12,724 nucleotides of DNA from Desulfobacula sp. (GTDB lineage: Bacteria; Desulfobacterota; Desulfobacteria; Desulfobacterales; Desulfobacteraceae), in contig JAQICW010000459.1 in assembly GCA_027858355.1 (NCBI GenBank), positions 1 to 12,724 on the forward strand, in the 5' to 3' direction. Under the pieces are notes generated by a model, which was not told where the DNA came from, did no database searches, and was given only the letters and a program-made list of their open reading frames with translations. Below, in pieces: positions 1-5,775 of this stretch (its first letter is position 1; every line of letters starts with the position of its first letter). The translations under genes and the position numbers were made by a program.

Positions 1-37
1 CCCTCGCGGTTCCGCCCTTGTTTTCGGCTAATACTTG

Positions 38-60
38 TGTTAACAAAACATATGTTAACA
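38..60. repeat. two copies of palindrome TGTTAACA
   Basis: The self-complementary octamer TGTTAACA occurs at 38-45 and again at 53-60, with centres 15 bp apart. It lies in the AT-rich start of the window, upstream of a structured GC-rich stretch. Paired palindromes can be operator half-sites, but no regulator or promoter can be tied to them here. No gene is supported in 1-192: a reading frame open from position 37 runs across these hairpins and is not a credible start. Confidence 0.35.
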
Positions 61-97
61 GGACTCACGTATAGGGGACTTTCACCCCATAAGTTCA

Positions 98-112
98 CGC
101 CCGTGCCGGGCG
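98..112. other. GC-rich hairpin next to attC-like site
   Basis: CGCCCG (98-103) and CGGGCG (107-112) form a perfect 6-bp stem with a TGC loop. A second small hairpin, GGGG/CCCC, lies just upstream around 74-88. There is no T-run, so this is not a typical intrinsic terminator. It directly abuts the attC-like repeat at 111-181 and is probably part of the preceding cassette's tail. Confidence 0.4.
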
Positions 113-181
113 TACACAAGACGTTCCACCGGAAATCTTTTACGCTGCGCTCCAAAGCTTCCGGTGAACTTCACGTTATAA
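111..181 (+). other. attC-like recombination site
   Basis: This is an imperfect inverted repeat with attC layout. The 5' arm GACGTTCCACCGGAA (120-134) pairs with the 3' arm TTCCGGTGAACTTC (159-172), leaving one extra C on the 5' arm; the stem continues inward (TCTTT/AAAGC). The outer boxes are CGTACACAAG on the left and GTTATAA (175-181) on the right. Integron attC sites show complementary outer R boxes, inner L boxes and extrahelical bases on one arm. Cleavage would be expected between G175 and T176, so the next cassette would start 17 bp before its gene. The left R box deviates from the consensus. Confidence 0.55.
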
Positions 182-192
182 CGAGGTATATA

Positions 193-714
193 ATGGACAA
201 AGATAGTAAACAACTTTCTGCGACTGATTGGTTTAATGAAGGTTTAAGATGTTTCAACAAACCAGACGGAATGGGTGCTGTCCTGGCCTTCGAGGCAGTT
301 GTTAAGATAGACCCTGCTTATCGTTACGAGGATGGTGATAACCCTTATTTCTATCTGGGCAAGATTTCCGAAATCGAAGGACGGATCGACGACGCGATTA
401 TGTTTTACTCGCGCGCTTTGACAATGGACCCGTATGATGAGGAGAGCCTTATCGGCCGGGGAAGTTGTTATACGGTTAAAAAGAATCACGAAGTTGCCGT
501 GGCCGATTTTAAAAAGGTACTGGACATTCCACCTGGAAGCAGGAATGCACCACTGCAGCATGTGCTGTATGCCATTGCGGAAAAATACCGCCAGCAAAAG
601 GATTTTCCAAATGCACTTCATTGGGGAGAAAAAGCACTGTTGGAAGACTCTAATAATGATCGACATCGGGAATTGGTTGTCGATGTCAAAAAACAGATGC
701 GGAACATTCCTTAG
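193..714 (+). CDS. TPR-repeat protein
   Basis: This 173-residue, probably cytoplasmic protein is built of tetratricopeptide-like helical pairs at about residues 10-43, 51-84, 85-114 and 122-154. The second is the clearest (YLGKISEIEGRIDDAIMFYS, then a DP turn near 79-80). TPR arrays are protein-interaction scaffolds; the partner is unknown. No signal peptide or membrane segment is visible. I chose the ATG at 193 because ACGAGG (181-186) sits 6 nt upstream as a ribosome binding site. The same frame is open back to 37, but that extension crosses the attC-like repeat and hairpins. The gene begins 17 bp after the predicted recombination point, as expected for a cassette. No specific family beyond TPR is recognised. 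Confidence 0.8.
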   Translation: MDKDSKQLSATDWFNEGLRCFNKPDGMGAVLAFEAVVKIDPAYRYEDGDNPYFYLGKISEIEGRIDDAIMFYSRALTMDPYDEESLIGRGSCYTVKKNHEVAVADFKKVLDIPPGSRNAPLQHVLYAIAEKYRQQKDFPNALHWGEKALLEDSNNDRHRELVVDVKKQMRNIP

Positions 715-792
715 AATTCTTCTATAGGTCATATGCGGCGACTATTGCTGCTGTTCTTATCGTTATGCATTTCCTTTTGAGAAAGGATAAAT

Positions 793-1287
793 ATGGTGGA
801 AGATTTTGAAAGTATTATCGGATATACACCTGGGATAATAGGGAAAATTTCTGAATTACATGCAAAGTACTATGCGGTACACTGGAATTTCGGATATTTT
901 TTTGAGGCAAAAGTAGCAACTGAACTCTCAAGGTTCGTAAACAACTATAACAAATCAAAAGACCGTATATGGTCGTTGCTTATCGATGGCAATATTGAAG
1001 GAGCGATTATTATCGATGGCACTTCTGAAAATATGAATATTGCACATCTGCGCTGGTTTATTACTTCTGACAAATTAAGAGGAAAAGGGGCTGGGAACTA
1101 TCTGATGGAAAAAGCAGTTACCTTCTGCAAAGACGCAGGATATGAGAAAGTGTATCTCTGGACTTTCTATGGCCTCTTGCCAGCAAGACATCTTTATGAA
1201 AAATTCGGGTTCAAGTTAGTTGAGGAACACTCAGGTGAGCAGTGGGGCTCGACGGTTACTGAACAACGGTTTGAGTCAGAGATATGA
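793..1287 (+). CDS. GNAT-family N-acetyltransferase
   Basis: This 164-residue protein carries a single GNAT domain, which transfers an acetyl group from acetyl-CoA to an amine. The acetyl-CoA pyrophosphate-binding loop is RGKGAG (96-101), following the strand HLRWFI (85-90) and preceding a helix ending near 113. The C-terminal part has the usual ARHLYEKFGF signature (131-140). Length is normal for a single-domain GNAT, and the sequence resembles the acetyltransferase half of MarR-GNAT fusions. The substrate is unknown; GNAT cassettes in integrons include antibiotic acetyltransferases, but nothing here points to a particular drug. AAAGGA (783-788) just upstream supports the ATG at 793. An attC-like repeat follows 15 bp after the stop. 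Confidence 0.9.
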   Translation: MVEDFESIIGYTPGIIGKISELHAKYYAVHWNFGYFFEAKVATELSRFVNNYNKSKDRIWSLLIDGNIEGAIIIDGTSENMNIAHLRWFITSDKLRGKGAGNYLMEKAVTFCKDAGYEKVYLWTFYGLLPARHLYEKFGFKLVEEHSGEQWGSTVTEQRFESEI

Positions 1288-1302
1288 TTGTCGACAAACA
1301 AT

Positions 1303-1355
1303 GAGTAACAAAGCGTTTGCAGTGGAGCGCAAAAAAACTGGAGCCTGAGTTAATC
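1303..1355 (+). other. attC-like recombination site after the acetyltransferase gene
   Basis: GAGTAAC (1303-1309) and GTTAATC (1349-1355) are complementary in 6 of 7 positions and form candidate R boxes. Inside them, AAAGCG and GAGCCT are weakly complementary and CAG/CTG pair near the centre. The 53-bp length, the position 15 bp after a + strand stop codon and the AACAAAGCG start resemble short attC sites. The inner stem is weak, so this could be a degraded site. Together with the repeat at 1371-1411 and the left end of the RIT element it accounts for the 329-bp gene-free stretch 1288-1616. Confidence 0.45.
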
Positions 1356-1370
1356 TATTTTTAGGAATGT

Positions 1371-1411
1371 TAAACAAAAAAAATGCACCGGTCGAGCCGG
1401 TGATTTAGGGG
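1371..1411. repeat. 41-bp repeat copy 1, cut by the RIT left end
   Basis: This stretch aligns without gaps to 5685-5725, with 30 of 41 positions identical. It contains a perfect hairpin CACCGG/CCGGTG (1386-1391 with 1397-1402, loop TCGAG) followed by GATTTAGGGG. The intact copies at 5709-5727 and 8906-8924 continue with GTT after the G-run; here the sequence passes into the RIT terminal repeat at 1412. I read it as the left half of a motif split by the RIT insertion. Confidence 0.6.
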
Positions 1412-1454
1412 AACCCCGCGGTCAGAACAAAAGTTATGTGCAATTGGAAGGTGT
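1412..1454. repeat. RIT left terminal inverted repeat
   Basis: It begins AACCCCGCGGTCAG and ends with AAGGTGT (1448-1454). It matches the inverted right end except for four substitutions in the first 21 bases and a 4-nt difference in spacing before the AAGGTGT box. It would be the recombinase binding region at this end. The tip also makes the 10-bp palindrome GGGGAACCCC with the flank (1408-1417). The remaining 1455-1616, between this repeat and the third recombinase stop, has AT-rich tracts and no gene. Confidence 0.75.
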
Positions 1455-1616
1455 CTGAAGTAAAAAGACAAGAAAAACTCCGTTCAGTAACGAACAGTGG
1501 CATAAATTTATTTCTATGGCAACACCTAAAATCTTAAAAAAAAAGACTTTTAAGCGCACCAATCCATAAAAACAGATATTTATAAAAAAACAAGTAATAT
1601 CAGGCTCGTATTCTGG

Positions 1617-2591
1617 CTATGTGCGCAGCTCTTGAAAGCTAAATATGACCCCTCCTTTTTTTATAAGCTCATTCATAAAAACAACACCGGGTAATTTTTC
1701 CATTGCCTGCCTTACTTTTTGCATGGAAGGATGAATGTAGATTTCTGTACTCCTTGTTGATGAATGCCCCATCAAACTTTTAATAACAAGCATATCCACT
1801 TCTTTATCATTGAGGTGGGAAGCAAAAGAATGCCGCAGGGTGTGGCAGGAGACATTGAACCGGGTTTGCAGGCCGGATGTAACAACGATTTTTTTGAAGT
1901 TGTCCTCCATGGTTCGAATGGCCAGGCGGTTTCCTTTTTTTGAGATAAACAAGGCTTTTCGATGCTCATTTTTATAGAAGAATGTTCGCACGGCAAGATA
2001 TTCCGCCAGGATCTGGAACAATTCATTGCTCAAGTGAAGCGTACGGATTCTTTTGCCTTTTCCATTCACAGTGATTTCTTTGGTCTTTAAGTCGATACCG
2101 GTGAGGTCCAGACCGAAGACCTCTCCGATCCTAAGGCCGCATAAATACATCAGGGCATATATGGCGTAATCCCGGACCCCAAGGCATGTGCTCCGGTCTA
2201 TGGTATCTAAAAGGTGTTTGATCTTTTTGGTGGTCAAGGCATCCGGCCGGTTCCGATATCCCTGCCGGACTTTTAAAATATTATGAAAGGGCAGTTTTTC
2301 AGCATCATCAACCTCCTGTAATCTCAGATAATTAGAATAGCTTCGCAGGGTAAACAGCTTTCGATTGAGTGACCCTCCGCAATTTTTACGCTGGGTTTTC
2401 AAATAATACTGGAAGTCCATCACCGCTGGGCCGGTAATTTTTTCATGTTGGTTTTCATCCATGAAATTTTCAAACAGCTTAATGTCGCAACGATTACTTT
2501 TAATGGTCTGATCACTGATGTCATACACGGTTGATCGATAATCCATAAAGGGTTCAATCTGGTTAAAAAAATCTGCTGTGCTTACCCCCAT
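1617..2591 (-). CDS. ritC: RIT tyrosine recombinase, third gene
   Basis: This 324-residue site-specific recombinase would break and rejoin DNA through a 3'-phosphotyrosine. The N-terminal half (about 15-95) is a SAM-like core-binding domain. The C-terminal catalytic domain has R154 (CGLRIGEV), a candidate K178 (NGKGKR), H250-xx-R253 (HTLRHSF), H276 (MGHSS) and nucleophile Y285 (EIYIH), so the active-site set is complete. The start codon overlaps the end of the preceding recombinase gene by 10 bp with GGGAGG a few nt upstream, indicating translational coupling. A tail of about 34 residues follows the usual end of the fold. The symbol follows gene order in described RIT elements, not a family search. 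Confidence 0.88.
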   Translation of the reverse strand: MGVSTADFFNQIEPFMDYRSTVYDISDQTIKSNRCDIKLFENFMDENQHEKITGPAVMDFQYYLKTQRKNCGGSLNRKLFTLRSYSNYLRLQEVDDAEKLPFHNILKVRQGYRNRPDALTTKKIKHLLDTIDRSTCLGVRDYAIYALMYLCGLRIGEVFGLDLTGIDLKTKEITVNGKGKRIRTLHLSNELFQILAEYLAVRTFFYKNEHRKALFISKKGNRLAIRTMEDNFKKIVVTSGLQTRFNVSCHTLRHSFASHLNDKEVDMLVIKSLMGHSSTRSTEIYIHPSMQKVRQAMEKLPGVVFMNELIKKGGVIFSFQELRT

Positions 2592-3487
2592 GACGGCCTC
2601 CCATTAATCACCAGTTGGTTTAATGCTTCCTGTTTAAAACCGTCATCCACCTTGATGTAAATTGCGGTTTCAGCCGTATTGGAATGTCCCATCATCGCCT
2701 GGATGGCATGAAGCGGTACCCTGGCGTGATACATTTCAGTGGCAAAGGAGTGCCTGAGCACATGAGGCGTGAGCCTTTCAGTGATACCGGCTTTTCTGCA
2801 ATACTGTCGCAGTTTTCTTTGAACCCGGTCGGTTGAGATGGCTTTACCGCTTTTAACCGGGAACATGGGATCGTTTTTTAATTTCAGCGTCTTGGGATGG
2901 GCCAGATAGGCCATGAGATTATCGTACAATTTATCCACCACAAATAAGGCCCGCTGTTTCTTGTTTTTTCCTTTTACCCGTAAAAGGCCAATTTTAGGGC
3001 CATGCCTGGGTTCAAAAGATCCAATGACAAGGCGGGTAAGTTCACTGACCCTTAAGCCAAGCGCCCACAAAAGAGACAGGATAAGGTAATTCCGGTTTTC
3101 CATCCATGAGGACCGGTCAACACTGTTTAATAATTTAAAAACAATGGCTTTTGGCACCGGCATCACTGTGCTGGGTCCGTTTTTCTTTAACATGAGTAAT
3201 GCCGCTGCCGGACTTTTTGTCACGATATCCAATTTAACCAGCATGGCATAGAAAATTTTTAAAGCAGAGCGATGATGTTCCAGACGACTGTAACTAAAAC
3301 CTTTTTGCCTCAATTGAGCTATCCACTGACAAATTTGTGGTCCCTGGGCTTGAACAATTGAAATGCCCTGTTCCTTTAAATACCGGGCAAACATGCCCAT
3401 GCAGGAAGCATAATTTTCAACCGTTTGATCTGCGTATCCACAGACATCAGACAACTGTGTTCTGTATTCATCCAGCAGAGCAATCAT
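2582..3487 (-). CDS. ritB: RIT tyrosine recombinase, second gene
   Basis: This 301-residue tyrosine recombinase is the middle gene of the trio. The N-terminal SAM-like domain spans about residues 3-90. The catalytic domain contains R146 (LGLRVSEL), a candidate K172 (VKGKNKKQR), H242-xx-R245 (HVLRHSFAT), H268 (MGHSN) and Y277 (AIYIK). Its ATG overlaps the preceding stop as ATGA, preceded by GGAGGTGA, and it overlaps the next gene by 10 bp, so the three proteins are probably made in fixed proportions from one mRNA. It is clearly diverged from its two neighbours, which fits RIT elements, where each gene belongs to a different recombinase subfamily, rather than a local duplication. Confidence 0.88.
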   Translation of the reverse strand: MIALLDEYRTQLSDVCGYADQTVENYASCMGMFARYLKEQGISIVQAQGPQICQWIAQLRQKGFSYSRLEHHRSALKIFYAMLVKLDIVTKSPAAALLMLKKNGPSTVMPVPKAIVFKLLNSVDRSSWMENRNYLILSLLWALGLRVSELTRLVIGSFEPRHGPKIGLLRVKGKNKKQRALFVVDKLYDNLMAYLAHPKTLKLKNDPMFPVKSGKAISTDRVQRKLRQYCRKAGITERLTPHVLRHSFATEMYHARVPLHAIQAMMGHSNTAETAIYIKVDDGFKQEALNQLVINGRPSWG

Positions 3488-4359
3488 GGGGTCACCTCCA
3501 TATAGGGATGGACCTGCATGTAAGTCGCATATTGATCCGGATTCAGGTGGGTATATTTTCGGGTGCTGTTGCTTCTTACATGCCCCAGGACATGTCTGGT
3601 TATTTCAGGGTCAGAAACCTTGTTCAAATGGGTCGCAGCCGTATGGCGAAATAGATGGGCATGAAGATGTTTATCAATATCAAGCGAGCCTGCCGCCTTT
3701 TGGAAGACATCATGTAACGTCCGTGGAGAAAGTCGTTTGTTTCTTTTGGATAAAAATAAGGGCCCTTGTCTTTGGTTGAGAAAACCAAAATAATGGTCAA
3801 GAATAACACACAAAATTTTGGGCATGATCAATGGTCTTTGCTTGCCCCCTTTCTCAGTGATCTGCAAAAGGCCGGTTTCAATGTCCACATCTTCAATGTT
3901 CAGGGAAATCACAGAAGATATCCGCAAGCCAAGGAGCCCCAGCATCATAACCATGACAAGATTTCTGAATCCGGAAGCATCAGATGCCCTGCGATAAAAA
4001 TAGTTTAAAAGCCGATTATACTCTTCAATGGTCAAAAAATGGGGGATTGTCTTTTCAATCTTGGGATAGGGAAAGTTCGAGGCGATATTTATTTTTATCC
4101 AACCGTTCAGTTTTAAAAAATGAAAGAATTGTCTCAAACTCCAGATACGGGCTTTTTTGATATGGATGGAAGGGTTGCCATACTGGGTAATGAATTCTTT
4201 TAAATCCCTGTAGGAGATGGACTGAATCGACTCAACAGGCACTTCGTTAATGAACCTGTTAAATTCATTGAGCCTTACTCTTAAGGATTGAATGGACCTG
4301 GTTGCAAAATTTGATACTTTACAATAATCGAGAAAAAGTTCTATCTTGATTTCCAGCAT
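3484..4359 (-). CDS. ritA: RIT tyrosine recombinase, first gene
   Basis: This 291-residue tyrosine recombinase is the promoter-proximal gene of the trio. A short N-terminal core-binding domain (about 3-85) precedes the catalytic domain with R146 (LGLRISSV), a candidate K173 (EKGGKQR), H235-xx-R238 (HLFRHTAATH), H260 (LGHVRS) and Y269 (RKYTH). AAAGGAGAT lies 7 nt before the ATG on the minus strand. It overlaps the second gene by 4 bp (ATGA). At 291 residues it is compact for the family, without extra terminal domains. The name assumes the usual ritA-ritB-ritC order. Confidence 0.88.
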   Translation of the reverse strand: MLEIKIELFLDYCKVSNFATRSIQSLRVRLNEFNRFINEVPVESIQSISYRDLKEFITQYGNPSIHIKKARIWSLRQFFHFLKLNGWIKINIASNFPYPKIEKTIPHFLTIEEYNRLLNYFYRRASDASGFRNLVMVMMLGLLGLRISSVISLNIEDVDIETGLLQITEKGGKQRPLIMPKILCVILDHYFGFLNQRQGPLFLSKRNKRLSPRTLHDVFQKAAGSLDIDKHLHAHLFRHTAATHLNKVSDPEITRHVLGHVRSNSTRKYTHLNPDQYATYMQVHPYMEVTP

Positions 4360-4431
4360 AGAGGATCTCCTTTCTTTTTGGGAGAAAAGTTAAAAATTTC
4401 TGTTTGGGAGGTTCTCTATGCTTCTACTACA

Positions 4432-4440
4432 ATTTTAACA
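4432..4440 (-). promoter_or_regulatory. possible extended -10 for the RIT operon
   Basis: On the minus strand this reads TGTTAAAAT, 8 of 9 matches to an extended -10 (TGnTATAAT), about 72 nt upstream of the first recombinase gene and directly after the AAGGTGT box of the terminal repeat. No good -35 is seen at the usual distance. If real, recombinase binding to the terminal repeat could repress its own transcription; this is inference. Confidence 0.25.
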
Positions 4441-4476
4441 CCTTACAAATCCTAATTTTTTGCTAACTGCGGGGTT
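4438..4476. repeat. RIT right terminal inverted repeat
   Basis: This is the inverted counterpart of 1412-1454. It ends GCTAACTGCGGGGTT (4462-4476), and the inverted AAGGTGT box (ACACCTT) is at 4438-4444. The flank TTTGGGGGTT (4475-4484) shares TT with the repeat tip and matches the motif found intact at 5709-5727 and 8906-8924. Confidence 0.75.
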
Positions 4477-4505
4477 TGGGGGTTAACCAAAGAATTTAAG
4501 TTGTT

Positions 4506-4838
4506 ATGACAAAAAAGAAACAGAAAAATTTATCGCCCAAATATCAAGTTTGGATTGATGCAAGAAAGAAGTTTAGACTTTCGCATGCGCATATTCAAAT
4601 GGCCAGAGAGCTTGGTATGAATCCAAAGAAATTTGGAAGTCTGGCTAATCATAATCAGGAACCTTGGAAGGAACCCCTTCCTGATTTTATTGAAAGCCTT
4701 TATTTAAAACGATTAAACAAACAAAAACCTGAAAATGCTCGTTCAGTTGAACAGATTGTAAAAGATAAAAAGAAAAAACAACTTGAGCGTAAAGAAAAAA
4801 AACTTTTAGCAAAGGGAAAAAGTCAACAACCCGTTTAA
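4506..4838 (+). CDS. small basic conserved hypothetical protein
   Basis: This 110-residue, lysine-rich protein has no signal peptide or membrane segment. The first two thirds look like a folded domain (conserved-looking stretch YQVWIDARKKFRLSHAHIQM, residues 14-33, then NPKKFGSL and EPWKEPLP). The last 35 residues are a highly charged lysine/glutamate helix. I recall similar short proteins as common hypothetical genes in proteobacterial accessory regions, but I know no function; the charge would allow nucleic acid binding. The start ATG at 4506 has only a poor ribosome binding site. The gene lies 30 bp to the right of the RIT element, so its original upstream region was split by that insertion. 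An attC-like repeat overlaps its stop codon. Confidence 0.75.
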   Translation: MTKKKQKNLSPKYQVWIDARKKFRLSHAHIQMARELGMNPKKFGSLANHNQEPWKEPLPDFIESLYLKRLNKQKPENARSVEQIVKDKKKKQLERKEKKLLAKGKSQQPV

Positions 4839-4879
4839 AGGGTAGTAAATCTGAATGGATTTTTAACTTGGTGTTACAT
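4821..4879 (+). other. attC-like site overlapping a stop codon
   Basis: The 5' arm AACAACCCGTTTAAA (4825-4839) pairs with the 3' arm TTTAACTTGGTGTT (4862-4875): AAC/GTT, ACC/GGT, GTT/AAC and AAA/TTT match, with extra A and T bases on the 5' arm. The candidate R boxes are AGTCAAC (4821-4827) and GTTACAT (4873-4879). The upstream gene's TAA (4836-4838) falls inside it, as often happens in integron cassettes. The site is short, and the outermost R-box bases do not pair well. Confidence 0.45.
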
Positions 4880-4889
4880 GGTTTAAAAA

Positions 4890-5360
4890 ATGATCAATTT
4901 AAGCAATAAAGCTGCAATACGTTTTAAGGTTAAATGGAAGGAACTTGAGGAACGTTCGGGGGATTTCTGGAAAGTTGATATCATGATGATTGGCCGTGTT
5001 CCGATGTTGCTAGTTGTTCATGAATATACACTGTTTACCATAATTCGTCGGAAATCGACGTTTCAAAATCTGCATAACGTTTCAAGCGAAATTCTAAAAT
5101 CGTGTCCTTGGTATCACGGTCCCGAATCGCTTTCTCTTGGTAAAAACGGAAATCGACAACTAAACGGTAGTATGAATGAGATAAAACGGATAACTGCAGG
5201 TTTATACTCTCCCGAACAGATAAACGCTATGGAAATGTCAATAAACCAATGCATTTTTTCTTATCTATCAACAGAAAAAAGAGACTATCTAAATCCGTTT
5301 GAAGCTGTTGAAAGTTACGTTAAAGGAAAAACACATTGGATAGAGGAGAATAAGAGATGA
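4890..5360 (+). CDS. conserved hypothetical protein, possibly DUF6933-like
   Basis: This 156-residue soluble protein has no signal peptide. A central beta-rich stretch (FWKVDIMMIGRVPMLLVVHE, residues 26-45, then YTLFTIIRRKSTF) resembles the core of DUF6933-type proteins, a family of unknown function frequent in accessory DNA; I hold this loosely. The C-terminal part is mostly helical. Its start is weakly supported, with no clear Shine-Dalgarno, but the ATG follows the predicted attC recombination point at 4873/4874 by 16 bp. Its stop overlaps the next start (ATGA at 5357-5360), so the two genes are coupled. Confidence 0.7.
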   Translation: MINLSNKAAIRFKVKWKELEERSGDFWKVDIMMIGRVPMLLVVHEYTLFTIIRRKSTFQNLHNVSSEILKSCPWYHGPESLSLGKNGNRQLNGSMNEIKRITAGLYSPEQINAMEMSINQCIFSYLSTEKRDYLNPFEAVESYVKGKTHWIEENKR

Positions 5361-5587
5361 AGAAGCGAATCGTGCGGCTGGAGGATGATCTTTGGCGTAT
5401 TCGGATGGATACCGGAGAGTTGTCCGCATCCGAGCGGGACGAACTAATTGAGTACTTCGGTGAGATCAAGCTAAATTACCGAGTCGTCACCGGTCACGTG
5501 TGCATCGCGGGATCAATCGACCGTGGATCGGTGTTCGAACGGTTAGAACACTTCTACGACGGTCGAGCCGAAGTCCTACCATTCTAA
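5357..5587 (+). CDS. small hypothetical protein coupled to the upstream gene
   Basis: This 76-residue, acidic, soluble-looking protein I do not recognise. It starts in an ATGA overlap with the preceding gene and would be translated by coupling; AAGAG immediately upstream is a weak ribosome binding site. Its GC content is visibly higher than that of the upstream gene (many CGG, GTC, GGT and CGT codons), so the pair may have been joined from different sources. Two-gene cassettes of this kind can be toxin-antitoxin pairs, but neither member shows a known toxin or antitoxin motif. The stop TAA at 5585-5587 runs straight into a hairpin terminator. Confidence 0.7.
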   Translation: MKKRIVRLEDDLWRIRMDTGELSASERDELIEYFGEIKLNYRVVTGHVCIAGSIDRGSVFERLEHFYDGRAEVLPF

Positions 5588-5625
5588 AAAATAGCAGGGA
5601 TCACCTTGATTTTGGGGCTATTTTT
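5586..5625 (+). terminator. hairpin terminator after the 4890-5587 pair
   Basis: AAAAATAGC (5587-5595) and GCTATTTTT (5617-5625) are perfectly complementary, with an inner ATCA/TGAT pairing, and the 3' arm ends in five Ts. A second small hairpin, TTTTTGG/CCAAAAA with a GGA loop, follows at 5629-5645. The A-tract before and T-tract after would let it work in both directions. Confidence 0.55.
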
Positions 5626-5684
5626 CACTTTTTGGGGACCAAAAATAAAGATATAGAAAAAACGAGAATAAAAGACAGAATTCC

Positions 5685-5727
5685 TAACCAACAAAATTCA
5701 CACGGGCAAGCCGGTTATTTGGGGGTT
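5685..5727. repeat. repeat copy 2, intact, upstream of the lipoprotein operon
   Basis: 5685-5725 matches 1371-1411 at 30 of 41 positions. The 3' portion AGCCGGTTATTTGGGGGTT (5709-5727) is repeated exactly at 8906-8924. The outer bases TAACC (5685-5689) and GGTTA (5713-5717) are complementary, as in an attC R-box pair, but the interior does not fold further. It ends 48 bp before the lipoprotein start codon. It may be the residual 3' end of a recombination site or a target for RIT insertion. Confidence 0.6.
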
Positions 5728-5775
5728 ATCATCACTATTAAAAATAAGTTTACCAAATGTTAAAAGGGGGAGGCT

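Larger units (their letters stand above)
1412..4476 (-). mobile_element. RIT (recombinases-in-trio) element
   Basis: Three different tyrosine recombinase genes lie in the same orientation with overlapping ends, the defining organisation of RIT elements. The element ends in imperfect inverted repeats: AACCCCGC (1412-1419) begins the left end and its complement GCGGGGTT (4469-4476) closes the right, with 17 of 21 matching positions from the tips. An internal AAGGTGT box recurs on both sides (1448-1454 and, inverted, 4438-4444). The element is flanked by near-identical octamers TTTAGGGG (1404-1411) and TTTGGGGG (4475-4482). All three recombinases keep their catalytic residues, so it may be active. 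Its boundaries are inferred from the repeats, not from an empty site. Confidence 0.85.

Noticed and set aside
37..192. N-terminal extension of the TPR protein to position 37
   Set aside because: It runs through two hairpins and the attC-like repeat and encodes a stretch unrelated to TPRs; the ATG at 193 has a ribosome binding site.
692..768. A possible attC between the TPR and acetyltransferase genes, ending GTTATGC (762-768)
   Set aside because: The right-hand core is suggestive, but I could not find a convincing complementary left arm; pairing is no better than chance.
1535..1556. Possible terminator of the RIT operon (A/T tract with AAAATCTT and AGACTTTT)
   Set aside because: The stem needs a bulge and the loop is an A-run; too weak to call on either strand.
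5500..5763. Second reading frame across the end of the 76-residue gene and the following gap
   Set aside because: It crosses the terminator hairpin, has no ribosome binding site and has low-complexity sequence; treated as a shadow frame.
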